Positions 45,604 to 54,521 of a stretch of 64,000 bases of DNA are shown here, one piece after another; the stretch's first letter is position 1, and every line of letters begins with the position of its first letter. A program made the translations under genes and the position numbers. The DNA is from Longimicrobium sp. (GTDB taxonomy: Bacteria > Gemmatimonadota > Gemmatimonadetes > Longimicrobiales > Longimicrobiaceae). The DNA lies in contig DASVWD010000099.1 of assembly GCA_036389795.1 (NCBI GenBank), positions 1 to 64,000 on the forward strand, read 5' to 3'. The notes below the pieces were generated by a model. It was not told where the DNA came from and did not search any database. It saw only the letters and a list, made by a program, of their open reading frames with translations.

Positions 45604-45639
45604 GCGTACCTGTACCTTACCGTTGTCACACAGGTACGC
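45604..45639 (+). promoter_or_regulatory. palindromic operator of the Xre/RES pair
   Basis: GCGTACCTGT and ACAGGTACGC form a perfect 10-bp inverted repeat with 16 bases between. The spacer contains TTGTCA (45623-45628), a likely -35; a weak GCTACA follows 16 nt later. It ends 47 bp before the antitoxin ATG, where self-repression by an Xre-type antitoxin would act. Confidence 0.6.
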
Positions 45640-45686
45640 GCTCTGCTACAAGCGGAAGCTCACAGACGCTATTCAGGGAAGAGACC

Positions 45687-46316
45687 ATGCCTCGGTTGCG
45701 AAGGATAGGAGCTCAGCGCAGAGGGAGCACGGCCGAGCCGGACCTCGAGGCGCTCCGCGAAGCGCTCCTCCGGCGTGTCGAAGCGTATCTCCGCCTGACC
45801 CTCTGGAACCTGGATTACGCGGACCTCGTCGACGCCGTCGCCGCCACGAGCCCGGCGGAGACGGTCGCGCGCGCCATCTCCGCGAAGCCGGACATCGGGA
45901 TCGAACGGGACGACTGGACGGACTCGCTCCTTCGGGGAACGGCCGCCCGCCAGTCCGCCCTCCAGGCCGCCGGGGGAGCGCTCTCGTCGGGAGAAGTCGC
46001 GGAGCTGCTCGGGATCTCCGTCGCGGCCGTGAAGCAGCGGCAGCGGCGGGGCGGGCTGCTGGCCATCCCGCTCGCGAACGGTGAGTGGGGATACCCCGCG
46101 CGCCAGTTCGCTCCCGACGGGCGGGTCCGCGAGGGGCTGCGGGACGTGCTCGCCGCGTTCGGAGCGGACGAGGACCCGTGGGTCGTCCTCTCGTTCCTGG
46201 CGAACCCGGACCCGGTCACCGGCGAGGGAACCGCCTTCGCTGCGCTGGACGACCCTGACCGCACCAGGGCACTGGCGGAGTTGGCGCGGACGTTCTGGGA
46301 GCAAGGGGCGGCGTGA
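45687..46316 (+). CDS. Xre/MbcA-like antitoxin of a RES system
   Basis: 209 residues. The N-terminal half is helical. The middle carries an HTH (LSSGEVAELLGISVAAVKQR, residues ~92-111) with a wing-like QRRGGLLAIPL. The C-terminus reads LAAFGADEDPWVVLSFLANP, then DPVTGEGTAFAAL, which matches the DUF2384 toxin-binding pattern. Its stop overlaps the toxin start (GTGA). It should neutralise the RES protein and repress the operon. Confidence 0.8.
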   Translation: MPRLRRIGAQRRGSTAEPDLEALREALLRRVEAYLRLTLWNLDYADLVDAVAATSPAETVARAISAKPDIGIERDDWTDSLLRGTAARQSALQAAGGALSSGEVAELLGISVAAVKQRQRRGGLLAIPLANGEWGYPARQFAPDGRVREGLRDVLAAFGADEDPWVVLSFLANPDPVTGEGTAFAALDDPDRTRALAELARTFWEQGAA

Positions 46317-46888
46317 CGGCTGCGCCGCGCAAGCTTCCCCTCGTGCGTGTACCGGCGGGAAGCCAGCTCTGGAGGGTGCACAGGAAAGGACAGGACGTTC
46401 TCTGGTTCGGACCCGACCCCGCGGGCGGACCGAGGAACCGCTTCGACGCGCCCGGGGGCGAGTACCGGATCTGCTACCTGGGCGACTCGCCGGAAGTCTC
46501 CGTCGCCGAGACCATCATCCGCCAGCCCCACGACCGGCTGATCCCGCGCGCCCGGCTCGCGGAGCGCGCCATCGCCCGCGTGCCGGTGCTGCGCGAGCTG
46601 CGGCTGGTGCGCTTCCACGGCCCGGGCCTTGTCCGGCTCGGGATCGGCGCCGACGTGGCGCACGGGCACCCGTACGGCCGCTGCCAGGCGCTCGCGCTGG
46701 ACTTCTGGAGCCATCCCGACGCGGTGGACGGGGTCGAGTATCGCTCGCGGTGGGACTCCGACCGCCTCTGTTTCGCGCTCTTCGACCGGGCCCGCGACGC
46801 GCTGGACGCGCCCGACCAGTTCCTGGACCTCGCCGATCCGCGCACGTTCAACCCGATCCTCATGCTCTACGAGATCGGCGTCGTCTAA
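46313..46888 (+). CDS. RES-domain toxin (NAD+ phosphorylase family)
   Basis: 191-residue RES protein. The domain starts SQLWRVHRKGQDVLWFGPDP, then NRFDAPGGEYRICYLGDSPE and VSVAETI. The R-E-S residues that name the family are seen in that order (R of LWRVH, E near the AETI strand, and S of LDFWSHPD). RES toxins such as MbcT and Res degrade NAD+. Translation is coupled to the antitoxin. It is a complete type II toxin-antitoxin module in sequence; activity is inferred. Confidence 0.88.
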   Translation: MTAAPRKLPLVRVPAGSQLWRVHRKGQDVLWFGPDPAGGPRNRFDAPGGEYRICYLGDSPEVSVAETIIRQPHDRLIPRARLAERAIARVPVLRELRLVRFHGPGLVRLGIGADVAHGHPYGRCQALALDFWSHPDAVDGVEYRSRWDSDRLCFALFDRARDALDAPDQFLDLADPRTFNPILMLYEIGVV

Positions 46889-46967
46889 CGTCCGGCTCCG
46901 GCTGAAGACCGGTGAGCGCACCGTGCCGGCGGGTTCCCGCGCCAGGAGCGATCCACCGGCGGAGGCG

Positions 46968-47008
46968 AGTAGATCCCTCGGGTCGCTACCGCGCCCCTCG
47001 GGATGACA
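46968..47008. repeat. TAGATCCCTCGGG...CTCGGGATGACA element
   Basis: It is a short relative of the element at 3043-3120, beginning GTAGATCCCTCGGGTCGC and ending CCCCTCGGGATGACAT. It lies between the RES toxin and the GNAT gene. Confidence 0.45.
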
Positions 47009-47056
47009 TCGTTCGGGTGTGATGGATTGATCCTTCCGCCGGATATGAGGCCGCGC

Positions 47057-47764
47057 TCAGGAACCAGGCGGCGCGAACCCCGGGTCCGCGCCGATGGTGG
47101 CACGGCCTTCGAGGTGGCGGAGCATGTAGTGGAAGGTGTCGCGTTGGAGGGGAGAGCGGATGCCGTAGGCGCGCTGCCAGATCGCCCGCAGCAGCGCGGC
47201 CACCTCGGCGGACGGCAGCTCCGCGCGCCGGTCGGTGATGGGCTCGCGGTAGAGCACGTACCGACCCTCGGCGCGCAGCGGGAGCCAGGGGTGGAAGTAC
47301 GGCACGTCGAAAGCGATCGCGCGGCCGCCCTGGACCAGCGTGCGCAGCCAGGGGCTCTCGCGGCGCACCTCGCCCACCACCCAGGCCAGGTCCGCGCCCC
47401 GCTTCCGGCGCGCCTCGGCCCGGAACGCCTCCACCAGGTGCGCGCGCAGCTCGCGCCCCAGCCGCCGGTTGCGCAGGTCCTCGCGCACGGCCAGGTAGGT
47501 GATGAACCCCGCGTTCACCGCCTCCAGGTACACCCCGCACGCCGCGGCCGCCGGCTCGCCCTCCTCGTCCACCAGCGCCAGCAGGTGGAAGTCGCCGCCC
47601 TCGGCCAGCCCGCGCCGCGTCTCCTCCAGCTCGGCCAGCTGGTAGTCCAGCGGCGCCACGTCCCACATCGAGTCGTGGATCAGCTCGAAGGCCGCCCGGG
47701 CCAGCGGCGTCCGCTCGTCCACCACCTCCACCAGGCGGAGCTCCGGCGCCTCAGGACGGTCCAT
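47057..47764 (-). CDS. GNAT-like N-acetyltransferase domain protein
   Basis: 235 residues with a GNAT fold in residues ~5-150. Strand 4 and helix 3 read AGFITYLAVREDLRNRRLGR, containing the R-x-x-R-x-G pyrophosphate loop as RNRRLG. The C-terminal 80 residues (FHPWLPLRAEGRYVLYREPI) are specific to this subgroup. It transfers an acyl group from CoA to an unknown amine or protein. Its start overlaps the end of the amidohydrolase gene by 14 bases, so they form an operon. Confidence 0.75.
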   Translation of the reverse strand: MDRPEAPELRLVEVVDERTPLARAAFELIHDSMWDVAPLDYQLAELEETRRGLAEGGDFHLLALVDEEGEPAAAACGVYLEAVNAGFITYLAVREDLRNRRLGRELRAHLVEAFRAEARRKRGADLAWVVGEVRRESPWLRTLVQGGRAIAFDVPYFHPWLPLRAEGRYVLYREPITDRRAELPSAEVAALLRAIWQRAYGIRSPLQRDTFHYMLRHLEGRATIGADPGFAPPGS

Positions 47765-48584
47765 CGCCCCCCTGTCCGCCCTCCGCCAGCCCCAGCCGGA
47801 ACACCCGGTCGGCGTTCTTCCACAGCATCCCCTCCAGCTCCTCCTCCGTCGCGTCCAGCGAGCGCACGAACTTCAGGCAGCCGCCGATGTCGGTGATCGG
47901 CCAGTCGGTGCCGAAGAGCAGCTTGCCGGGGTCGTTGACGAAGGCGAGCACCTCGTTGAGCTTGGCCCGCGCGAAGCGCTCGTAGCGCGGCTGGAAGTCG
48001 CCCAGCGTGAGCCCCGAGACGTCGCCGAAGACGTTGTCGTTCTTGTAGAGGACCTCCGCCGCGTCCAGGAACCAGGGGTTGCCCACGTGCGCCATCACGA
48101 AGGTGACCTCCGGGTGGTCCACGGCGATGTCGTCCACCTCCAGCGGGTGGGCGAAGCGCACCTTGGAGCTCTTCTCGAAGGTGTCGCCCGTGTGGATCAT
48201 CACCGGCACCCCGAACTCCGCCGCCAGCACGTACAGCAGCCGCACGCGCGGGTCGCCGAGCGCCACCGGGACGTACCCCGGGTAGAGCTTGAGCGCCTTC
48301 ACCGCCCCCGCCCGGAGCAGCGCCCGGATCGGCGCGTAGTCGGCGCGCTGGATCATCTCCGCCGTGGCCGCCGCCACCACGCCGATCTTCGGGTCGCCGG
48401 CCACCATCTCCAGCACCTCCTCCGTCGGCGGCCGCTCCGGCGTCACGTCGTACGAGGAGATGACGAGCGCGTAGTCGATCCCGTGCTCGTCCATCAGCGC
48501 CCGGAGCGCCGCGTACCGCTCCTCCAGCGTGGCCGGCAGGTCCGGCGTGTAGCGGTTCAGGTGCGTGTGGCAGTCGACGATCAA
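47751..48584 (-). CDS. amidohydrolase family metal-dependent hydrolase
   Basis: 277-residue TIM-barrel hydrolase of the amidohydrolase-2 type. The first metal motif is VDCHTHLNRY (HxH). A later His is in VMIHTGDTF and another in MAHVGNPWF. The Asp near the end is in LLFGTDWPI. All expected metal ligands are present. This group includes decarboxylases and hydrolases of aromatic or lactone substrates; the substrate here is unknown. First gene of a two-gene operon with the GNAT protein. Confidence 0.82.
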   Translation of the reverse strand: MIVDCHTHLNRYTPDLPATLEERYAALRALMDEHGIDYALVISSYDVTPERPPTEEVLEMVAGDPKIGVVAAATAEMIQRADYAPIRALLRAGAVKALKLYPGYVPVALGDPRVRLLYVLAAEFGVPVMIHTGDTFEKSSKVRFAHPLEVDDIAVDHPEVTFVMAHVGNPWFLDAAEVLYKNDNVFGDVSGLTLGDFQPRYERFARAKLNEVLAFVNDPGKLLFGTDWPITDIGGCLKFVRSLDATEEELEGMLWKNADRVFRLGLAEGGQGGDGPS

Positions 48585-48735
48585 GGCGGCGCGGGGGCTC
48601 AGGGTGCGCGAGGCCGGGCAGACAGCGTACCACGACGCGGTTCAGCCGAAAGGAACGTGGCTCACGCGGAGACGCGGAGCCCGCGGAGAAAATCGAAGGC
48701 GAAGGAGAGGCCCGTGAGCGACGGACCGCGGTGTC

Positions 48736-50001
48736 CTACAGGCCCAGCACCAGGATCGTCTGCGGGAAGCCCGCGGCGCGCAGGTCCTCGGCCGTGTACA
48801 CCCGCCGGTTGTTGGCCTGGTCGGGGAGGGCGAACGAGAAGATCTTCCAGGTCCCCGGGTCGCTGAACCGCGGCACGCTCACGGTGCACCGCCAGGTGCC
48901 GTTGATGGAGATCCCCGAGATGCGCTGGCACCCGTTGTCGCCCACGAAGAAGCCGCCGGGGGTGACGAAGGTGACGGCGGTCACCACCAGCCCGACGCCC
49001 GACACGGTGGTGCTGAACGCGTCGGTGGCCGAGAAGGTGACGGTCACCACCGAGTTCGAGTCCGCCCCGGCGACCACCCGCGGCGAGATGGAGAGCGCCG
49101 TGAGGGTGGGCGGCGTCTGGTCGGGGCCGCCGGTCGTGGTGCTGGTGAACTTCGTGTACCCGGTGCGGCCGGGGCGCGAGGTGCTGGTGGCCGTGATCAC
49201 GGTGGTCCCCGGCTCCCTGGCTGTGACCAGCCCGGTGTTGGGGTCCACCGAGGCGATGGAGGTGTCCTGCGACGCCCAGACGATGGTGTCGGTCCACACC
49301 GCGCCGGCCGCGGTGCGCGGCACCCCGGTGAGCTGCACGGTGCCGCTGCCGCCCGTCGGCTGCGACGGGTGCGCCGGAGTCACGTCGATGTAGCCGTCCT
49401 CGCGCGGCATCGGCGCCGAGACGTACACGATGAACGAGAAGCCCTGCACGCCGGGGGAGAGGCGGAACTTCCACGTCCTGGGTCCGCTGGTCTCGTTCTG
49501 CAGCAGGACGCCGACATAGCGGTAGAACGGCTGGTTGGCGGCCGTGAAGGTGCCGGTGTCGGGGGTCACCACCTCCACCGCGCCCGTGCCGGCCGTCACC
49601 GTGGGCCCGGAGTGGAAGAAGATCTTGTTCCCCGTGGCGTCGGCGGTGGTGCTGTCGGGGGTGCCGATCGGCTGGAACATCAGGTTCTGCAGCGTGACGT
49701 CGGCGCGCAGCGTGTCCACCGCGAACGACACGTTGCTGGAGGTCAGCCGCACGAACTGGTGCTGGCCGCCGACGACCACGTCTGCCCGGGCGCCCGTGGA
49801 CGCCACGGGGACGTCGCAGGTGAAGCTCCTGGAGAGCACGCTCACGTGGCACTGCACCGCGGCCAGGACGGGCGGCGGCGGTCCGGCGGTCCCTTCACGC
49901 AGCAAGGGGCTGCGGTCGCTGCACGCGGCGAGCGCGGCGGCCCCGCACGCGAGCGCCACGAAGAGCAGCCGGTTCGGGCCGGTCTGGCGGTTGGATCGCA
50001 T
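48736..50001 (-). CDS. BIG2-containing lipoprotein
   Basis: 421 residues. Lipoprotein signal ends AALAACSD (Cys near residue 27). A central beta-rich region is followed by one clear BIG2 domain (residues ~215-290; DTSIASVDPNTGLVTAREPG, TVITATS). A PKD/Ig-like C-terminal part has a Cys pair (DNGCQRISG, GTWRCTV). It is probably displayed in the envelope. It resembles the other BIG2 lipoprotein at 21589 only in that domain. Confidence 0.7.
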   Translation of the reverse strand: MRSNRQTGPNRLLFVALACGAAALAACSDRSPLLREGTAGPPPPVLAAVQCHVSVLSRSFTCDVPVASTGARADVVVGGQHQFVRLTSSNVSFAVDTLRADVTLQNLMFQPIGTPDSTTADATGNKIFFHSGPTVTAGTGAVEVVTPDTGTFTAANQPFYRYVGVLLQNETSGPRTWKFRLSPGVQGFSFIVYVSAPMPREDGYIDVTPAHPSQPTGGSGTVQLTGVPRTAAGAVWTDTIVWASQDTSIASVDPNTGLVTAREPGTTVITATSTSRPGRTGYTKFTSTTTGGPDQTPPTLTALSISPRVVAGADSNSVVTVTFSATDAFSTTVSGVGLVVTAVTFVTPGGFFVGDNGCQRISGISINGTWRCTVSVPRFSDPGTWKIFSFALPDQANNRRVYTAEDLRAAGFPQTILVLGL

Positions 50002-50343
50002 AGGCCAGGAGGAAGCCAGCGGGACGGTTGGCGCCGGGCCGATCAGGCAGGCCCGGCCGGGAGTCGAATATGTTCCGCCCCCAGGACAGCGGCAAGCCGG
50101 CAGTTTCCGCGCCCGTGGGGATCACCGAAGTCCCTCCCCTGAAGTTCGGGGGAGGGACAGGCGCGCCAGGCGCCGGGGCGGGGGCTGCCCGGCGCGGCGC
50201 CGACGCCGGTCGTCGCAGCCGTCCGCCCGCTGGCGCAAGGAGCGCGGGCGAGCCGTCACCCCGTTGCCGCCCTCCTCCGGCGGGTTTACCTTCCGTCCAC
50301 ATCCCTCCCGAACGGCCCCGCCCCATCGGTGTAACCTTCGGCC
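50002..50343. other. intergenic gap before recN
   Basis: 342 bp without a supported gene. It contains a variant of the short hairpin repeat at 50131-50156 (TCCCTCCCCTG, TTCGGGGGAGGGA) and otherwise G+C-rich sequence. No SOS-type (LexA) box of known form was recognised upstream of recN. Confidence 0.4.
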
Positions 50344-52017
50344 ATGCTTTCCGAGCTGCGGATCCGCAACTTCGCGCTGATCGACCGCCTCACCGTGCAC
50401 CTCGGCCCCGGGCTCAACGTGCTCACGGGCGAGACGGGCGCGGGGAAGTCGATCATCGTGGGCGCCCTGTCGCTCCTGCTCGGCGAGCGCGCCTCGGCCG
50501 ACCTGGTGCGCGCCGGCGAGGACCGCGCCTCGGTGGAAGGCGTCTTCGAGGTGGGCGGCCGGGCCGAGCTGCTGCGGCTGCTGGACGAGCGCGGGATCGA
50601 GGCCGACGACGGGCTCCTGGTGCTCAAGCGCGAAGTCGCCGCCGAGGGCCGCAGCCGCGCCTGGGTGAACGGCAGCCCCACCACCGCCGGCGTGCTGGGC
50701 GAGCTGGGGCGGCACCTGGTGGACCTGCACGGCCAGCACGAGCACCAGACGCTGCTGAAGCGCGACGAGCAGCGCGCCATCCTCGACGCCTACGCCGGCC
50801 ACGCCGACCTGCTGGCCCGGGTCGCCGCCGCGCACGAGACGGCCGCCGCCCTCGAGCGCCAGGTGGCCGACCTCGACGCGCGCCGCCGCGAGGCCCTGCA
50901 GCGCGCCGACTTCCTCCGCTTCCAGGCCGACGAGATCGAGGGCGCCTCCCTGCGCCCCGGCGAGGAAGAGGAGATGGAGGACGAGGCCCGCCGCCTGGCG
51001 CACTCCGAGGAGCTCACCGCCCTCTCCGCCTCGCTGTACGACGCCCTCTCCGGCGGCGGCCGCGCCCTGGTCGGCACCCTCGGCTCGCTCAACCGCACGC
51101 TGGACCGGCTCGTGGCGATCGACCCCTCGCAGGCCGAGCTGCGCGAGCTGTACGACACCGCCTACTACGCCCTCCAGGAGCTGGCCGAGCGGGTGGAGCG
51201 CTACGGCAGCACCATCGAGCACGACCCCGCGCGGCTGGAGGAGATCCGCCGCCGCCAGGACCTCCTCTTCCGCCTCAAGGCCAAGTACGGCGCCACCCTG
51301 GCCGAAGTGGTCGAGACCGGCCGCGCCGCCCGCGCCGAGCTGGACCTGCTCGACTCCGCCGAGTTCGACCTGGCCGCCCTGCAGAAGCGCGCCGCGGACG
51401 CCGCCGCCGAGCTGCACCGCCTGGCCGCCGAGCTCACCGGGCGGCGCGCGGCGGCCGCCGAGCGTCTCGCCGCCGAGGTCGACCGCGTCCTCCCCGAGCT
51501 GGGGATGGCGGGCGGCGCGTTCGAAGTCGCCCGCCTCCCGCTCCCGCAGCCGGGCGCGCGCGGCGCCGAGGAAGTCGAGTTCCGCGTCTCGCTCAACCGC
51601 GGCTTCGAGCCGCGCCCGCTCTCCTTCGTGGCGAGCGGCGGCGAGATGTCGCGGCTGATGCTGGCGCTCAAGACCATACTGGCGCGCCAGGACGCCGTCC
51701 CCACCCTGGTGTTCGACGAGGTCGACGCCGGCATCGGCGGGCGGGTGGCGCTGCAGGTGGGAGAGAAGATGCGCGAGGTGGCCGGCAGCCACCAGGTGTT
51801 CGCCATCACCCACCTGCCGCAGATCGCCTCGCGCGCCACCACCCACCTGCGGGTGCTCAAGCGGGAGCAGGGCGGCACCACGACGACGGAAGTGGAGCGG
51901 CTGGAAGACGAGGAGCGCGTCCGCGAGATCGCCCGCATGCTGGGCGGCGACCCCGAGAGCGCCGTCTCGCTGGAGCACGCCCGCGAGCTGCTGGAGCGCG
52001 GCGTCGCGGTGGGGTGA
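50344..52017 (+). CDS. recN: DNA repair protein RecN
   Basis: 557-residue SMC-like ATPase. Walker A is LTGETGAGKSIIVGAL near residue 30. The coiled-coil arms lie at ~150-370 with an RQDLLFRLKAKYGAT segment. The signature SGGEMSRLMLALK and Walker B TLVFDEVDAGIGG are at the C-terminal head. It acts in repair of double-strand breaks. It starts with ATG at once after a pyrimidine-rich leader. Confidence 0.95.
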   Translation: MLSELRIRNFALIDRLTVHLGPGLNVLTGETGAGKSIIVGALSLLLGERASADLVRAGEDRASVEGVFEVGGRAELLRLLDERGIEADDGLLVLKREVAAEGRSRAWVNGSPTTAGVLGELGRHLVDLHGQHEHQTLLKRDEQRAILDAYAGHADLLARVAAAHETAAALERQVADLDARRREALQRADFLRFQADEIEGASLRPGEEEEMEDEARRLAHSEELTALSASLYDALSGGGRALVGTLGSLNRTLDRLVAIDPSQAELRELYDTAYYALQELAERVERYGSTIEHDPARLEEIRRRQDLLFRLKAKYGATLAEVVETGRAARAELDLLDSAEFDLAALQKRAADAAAELHRLAAELTGRRAAAAERLAAEVDRVLPELGMAGGAFEVARLPLPQPGARGAEEVEFRVSLNRGFEPRPLSFVASGGEMSRLMLALKTILARQDAVPTLVFDEVDAGIGGRVALQVGEKMREVAGSHQVFAITHLPQIASRATTHLRVLKREQGGTTTTEVERLEDEERVREIARMLGGDPESAVSLEHARELLERGVAVG

Positions 52018-52023
52018 AAAGAA

Positions 52024-52100
52024 GTGCGTGAGTGCGTGAGTGCGTGAGTGCGTTGGGACTGGAGCAGTTACGCACTAACGCACTTCCGCACTGACGCACT
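52024..52100. repeat. GTGCGTGA tandem tract (C6)
   Basis: Four GTGCGTGA units, a spacer, then inverted CGCACTAA/CGCACTTC/CGCACTGA units. The two halves can fold into a long hairpin. It lies immediately after recN and before element copy A4. Confidence 0.8.
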
Positions 52101-52106
52101 GCGGTT

Positions 52107-52257
52107 TTGGGCATGTCCCTCCGCTGCGCTCCGGGCCGGGCTGCGCGCGCCGTAGGGCAACAAACGACGTTGCCCAACGGCGCCGGGCCACCACCGCCAC
52201 GATACCCCCTGTGGCGGCGGCGTCCCGGCCCTCCGGGCGCGCATCCCTCATGCAACT
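52107..52257 (-). repeat. ~150-bp structured intergenic element (copy A4)
   Basis: Read on the minus strand, hairpin 1 is CCGCCGCCAC/GTGGCGGTGG with loop AGGGGGTATC. Hairpin 2 (52155-52175) is GGGCAAC/GTTGCCC with loop GTCGTTT. Conserved ends match copies A1 to A3. The remainder of the 377-bp gap is G+C-rich with no gene seen. Confidence 0.85.
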
Positions 52258-52394
52258 TCGTCGCGCGAAGCGCCGAGGTGTTCCCCTCTACCGCGCAGCG
52301 GGGGAGGGGAGCGCGCCCTCCGGCTGCGAGGAACGAGCAGCCGAGGGCCGCGCGGGGGAGGGGGCCTCCCGGCTGCGCCGGGAGGCCGCATGCG

Positions 52395-54053
52395 TCACTC
52401 GCCCGACCCCGACGGAGGAGGAGGCGGTGGCGGCGGGCTCGGCCGGGCCGGCGCGGGTGGCGGGGCCGGCGGGGGAGCGGGAGCGGGCGCCGGCTGGGGC
52501 AGCGGCAGCGGCAGCGGCGGGCGGCGCACCGGCGGTTCCGCCCCGGGCGGCGGCGGCACGCGCGCCGCCGAGTCCGCCCCCGCCGTGTCCGCCCGCGCGC
52601 GCGGCGGCCGGCCGAAGAGCTGGTAGGGGAGGCGCCCGCCCGCCTCGATCACCCCCGCGTGCGGCGCCCCGCCGCTCCCCGCCACCGTGTTGCGGTACAG
52701 CACCCACAGCTCGATGGCCAGCGGCGTGCGCCCGCGCCGGGCCGCCTCGATGGTGCTGTAGCTCATCCCCAGCCCCACGCGGTGCGCCGTCCACGCCTCC
52801 GCCGTCTCCACCGGCCCCAGCAGCACCTCGCCCAGCGCGTCGCCGGCGGTGAACGTCGTCGCCCCCCGGCGCTCGAAGGCGTAGTGCGCCGCGAAGCCGA
52901 ACTCGCGCGTGAGCCGGTAGCGCGGCGTGAGCGAGGCCGTGATCCGCGCCCCCGGCTCGCGGCGCAGCGTGCGCGCCGGCGCGCTGTCGCTGGGGAACAG
53001 CGTGTCGGCCAGGAACGGCCGCCGCCCCACGTCGGCCGCGAACGCCACGTCGAACGACGCCGCCGCCGTCAGCCAGAACCGGCTCGAGAGGAAGACGTCG
53101 TTCAGCAGCTCCACCCCCACCCCGAGGTGCCCGCCCTCGGGCGGCACCTCCAGGAGCGTGAGCGGCGTCCGGGCGCCCGTGGGGAGCCGCGCGCTCACCG
53201 CCAGCGTGCTGCGCACCCCGCCCCCCCGCGCGCTGTCGGGGAAGGGCCACCCCGGCGCCGAGTTCACGAGCTGGAGCCGCGCCCCCACCCGCACGTCGCC
53301 CAGCCGGTAGGGGGTGCGCCGCGTCCCGGCCGCCAGCGCGAAGCTGTCGGCCCCCGCCAGCCGCGCCGCCGCCGTGTCGCCCAGCAGGTCGGCGAAGGAG
53401 AGCCCCTGCCGCGGCAGCTGCAGGGTGTCGCCGGTGAGCTCGCGCACCCGCCGCTGCAGCTCGATCCCGGCCTCCGACCCCGCCGTGGGGAGGTACGGCG
53501 AGCGCCCCAGCGCCGCGAACGCCGAGTCGACCTCCGCCAGCACAGCCGCGTTGACCCCTGCGTTGGGGTTCTCGCCCACCGTGGCGCCGGAGAGGAAGAG
53601 GAACGGCACCTCCGTCTGCCGGCGGTGGATCGGGACCGTCGCCTCCAGCGTGACGCGGCCGGTGAGCCCGTACGAGAAGGTGAGCGGCACGTCGCGGCGG
53701 TCGGCCGAGAGCCGCACGGCCGCGCTCCCCACCGCCACCTCCGCCGGGAGCACCGGGCTCGTGACGCGCGCCGCCGTCCCGGTGAAGAACTCGGCCAGCC
53801 GCGAGCGCAGCGGCGGCACCACCGGCTCCGAGATGCGCGCGGCGAGCGCCTGCAGCTGCTCCTGGAACGCGGCCCCCAGCGGCTCCGAGCCCCCGTCCGC
53901 GAAGCGCGACTCGTAGTGGGTGAACGCCCCCGTCCCCTTCAGCTCCACCCATCCCCGCGGCAGCACGCGCGCGTCCTCGCCCTGCGCGTGCAGGGCGGGG
54001 GAGGCCAGGGCGAGCAGGAGCGACGCGCCGGCGGCCGGCAGGAAGCGCTTCAT
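52395..54053 (-). CDS. secreted protein, probable outer-membrane beta-barrel
   Basis: 552 residues. Signal peptide ASLLLALASPALHAQ. The mature protein shows amphipathic beta periodicity throughout: VTLEATVPIHRRQTEVPFLF, RLGDVRVGARLQLVNSA and YRLTREFGFAAHYAFERR. That suggests a porin-like barrel with predicted strands every 12-20 residues. The last 60 residues are Pro-rich (PPAPARPSPPPPPPPPSGSG) and hydrophilic, so a terminal barrel strand is absent at the very end. No homologue can be named. Confidence 0.6.
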   Translation of the reverse strand: MKRFLPAAGASLLLALASPALHAQGEDARVLPRGWVELKGTGAFTHYESRFADGGSEPLGAAFQEQLQALAARISEPVVPPLRSRLAEFFTGTAARVTSPVLPAEVAVGSAAVRLSADRRDVPLTFSYGLTGRVTLEATVPIHRRQTEVPFLFLSGATVGENPNAGVNAAVLAEVDSAFAALGRSPYLPTAGSEAGIELQRRVRELTGDTLQLPRQGLSFADLLGDTAAARLAGADSFALAAGTRRTPYRLGDVRVGARLQLVNSAPGWPFPDSARGGGVRSTLAVSARLPTGARTPLTLLEVPPEGGHLGVGVELLNDVFLSSRFWLTAAASFDVAFAADVGRRPFLADTLFPSDSAPARTLRREPGARITASLTPRYRLTREFGFAAHYAFERRGATTFTAGDALGEVLLGPVETAEAWTAHRVGLGMSYSTIEAARRGRTPLAIELWVLYRNTVAGSGGAPHAGVIEAGGRLPYQLFGRPPRARADTAGADSAARVPPPPGAEPPVRRPPLPLPLPQPAPAPAPPPAPPPAPARPSPPPPPPPPSGSGE

Positions 54054-54220
54054 CGGGTACGCCCTGGAAGCAGCGGGGACGCGGGTCCGGCCGGGCCGGA
54101 CGCGGGGCAGGAGACGCTAGCGCGCGGCCCCCGCCCTTGTCAACGCGCAGAGGGGCGCGAACGCGGCGAAAACGGCTTAGGATCGGGTTAGGACGGCGCC
54201 CGGGCGGGAGCCGGCGGGGG

Positions 54221-54249
54221 TTGACCCGACCGGCCCGAACCGGTACATT
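54221..54249 (+). promoter_or_regulatory. promoter of the tRNA-Gly-Cys unit
   Basis: TTGACC is followed by exactly 17 nt and then TACATT, placing a start about 8-10 bp upstream of tRNA-Gly. Confidence 0.65.
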
Positions 54250-54263
54250 TGCCGTTCCCAAAC

Positions 54264-54336
54264 GCGGGCATAGCTCAGTTGGTAGAGCGCAACCTTGCCA
54301 AGGTTGAGGTCGCCGGTTCGAGCCCGGTTGCCCGCT
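54264..54336 (+). tRNA. tRNA-Gly (anticodon GCC)
   Basis: 73 nt with acceptor GCGGGCA/TGCCCGC and discriminator T. The D arm is GCTC...GAGC. The anticodon stem CAACC/GGTTG closes TTGCCAA, giving GCC. The T arm is normal. CCA is not encoded. Confidence 0.96.
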
Positions 54337-54367
54337 CTCGTGCCCGCCGCGGGGTCGAAGCAGGTAC

Positions 54368-54438
54368 GGCGCCGTGGCCAAGTGGTAAGGCAGAGGACTG
54401 CAAATCCTCGACCCCCGGTTCGAATCCGGGCGGCGCCT
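54368..54438 (+). tRNA. tRNA-Cys (anticodon GCA), integration site
   Basis: 71 nt with acceptor GGCGCCG/CGGCGCC. The anticodon stem GAGGA/TCCTC closes CTGCAAA, giving GCA. The gene is intact up to the point where the integrative element begins. Its 3' half (GGTTCGAATCC onwards) is the likely attachment core, because an integrase gene lies about 350 bp beyond. Confidence 0.95.
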
Positions 54439-54521
54439 CTCCCTCCCTATCCCCTCGCCCCGCATGTGCTTGCGCGCCGTGGGGCGTTCCCGTCTCCGCT
54501 CCTGCCGTGCTACGTAGTTTG

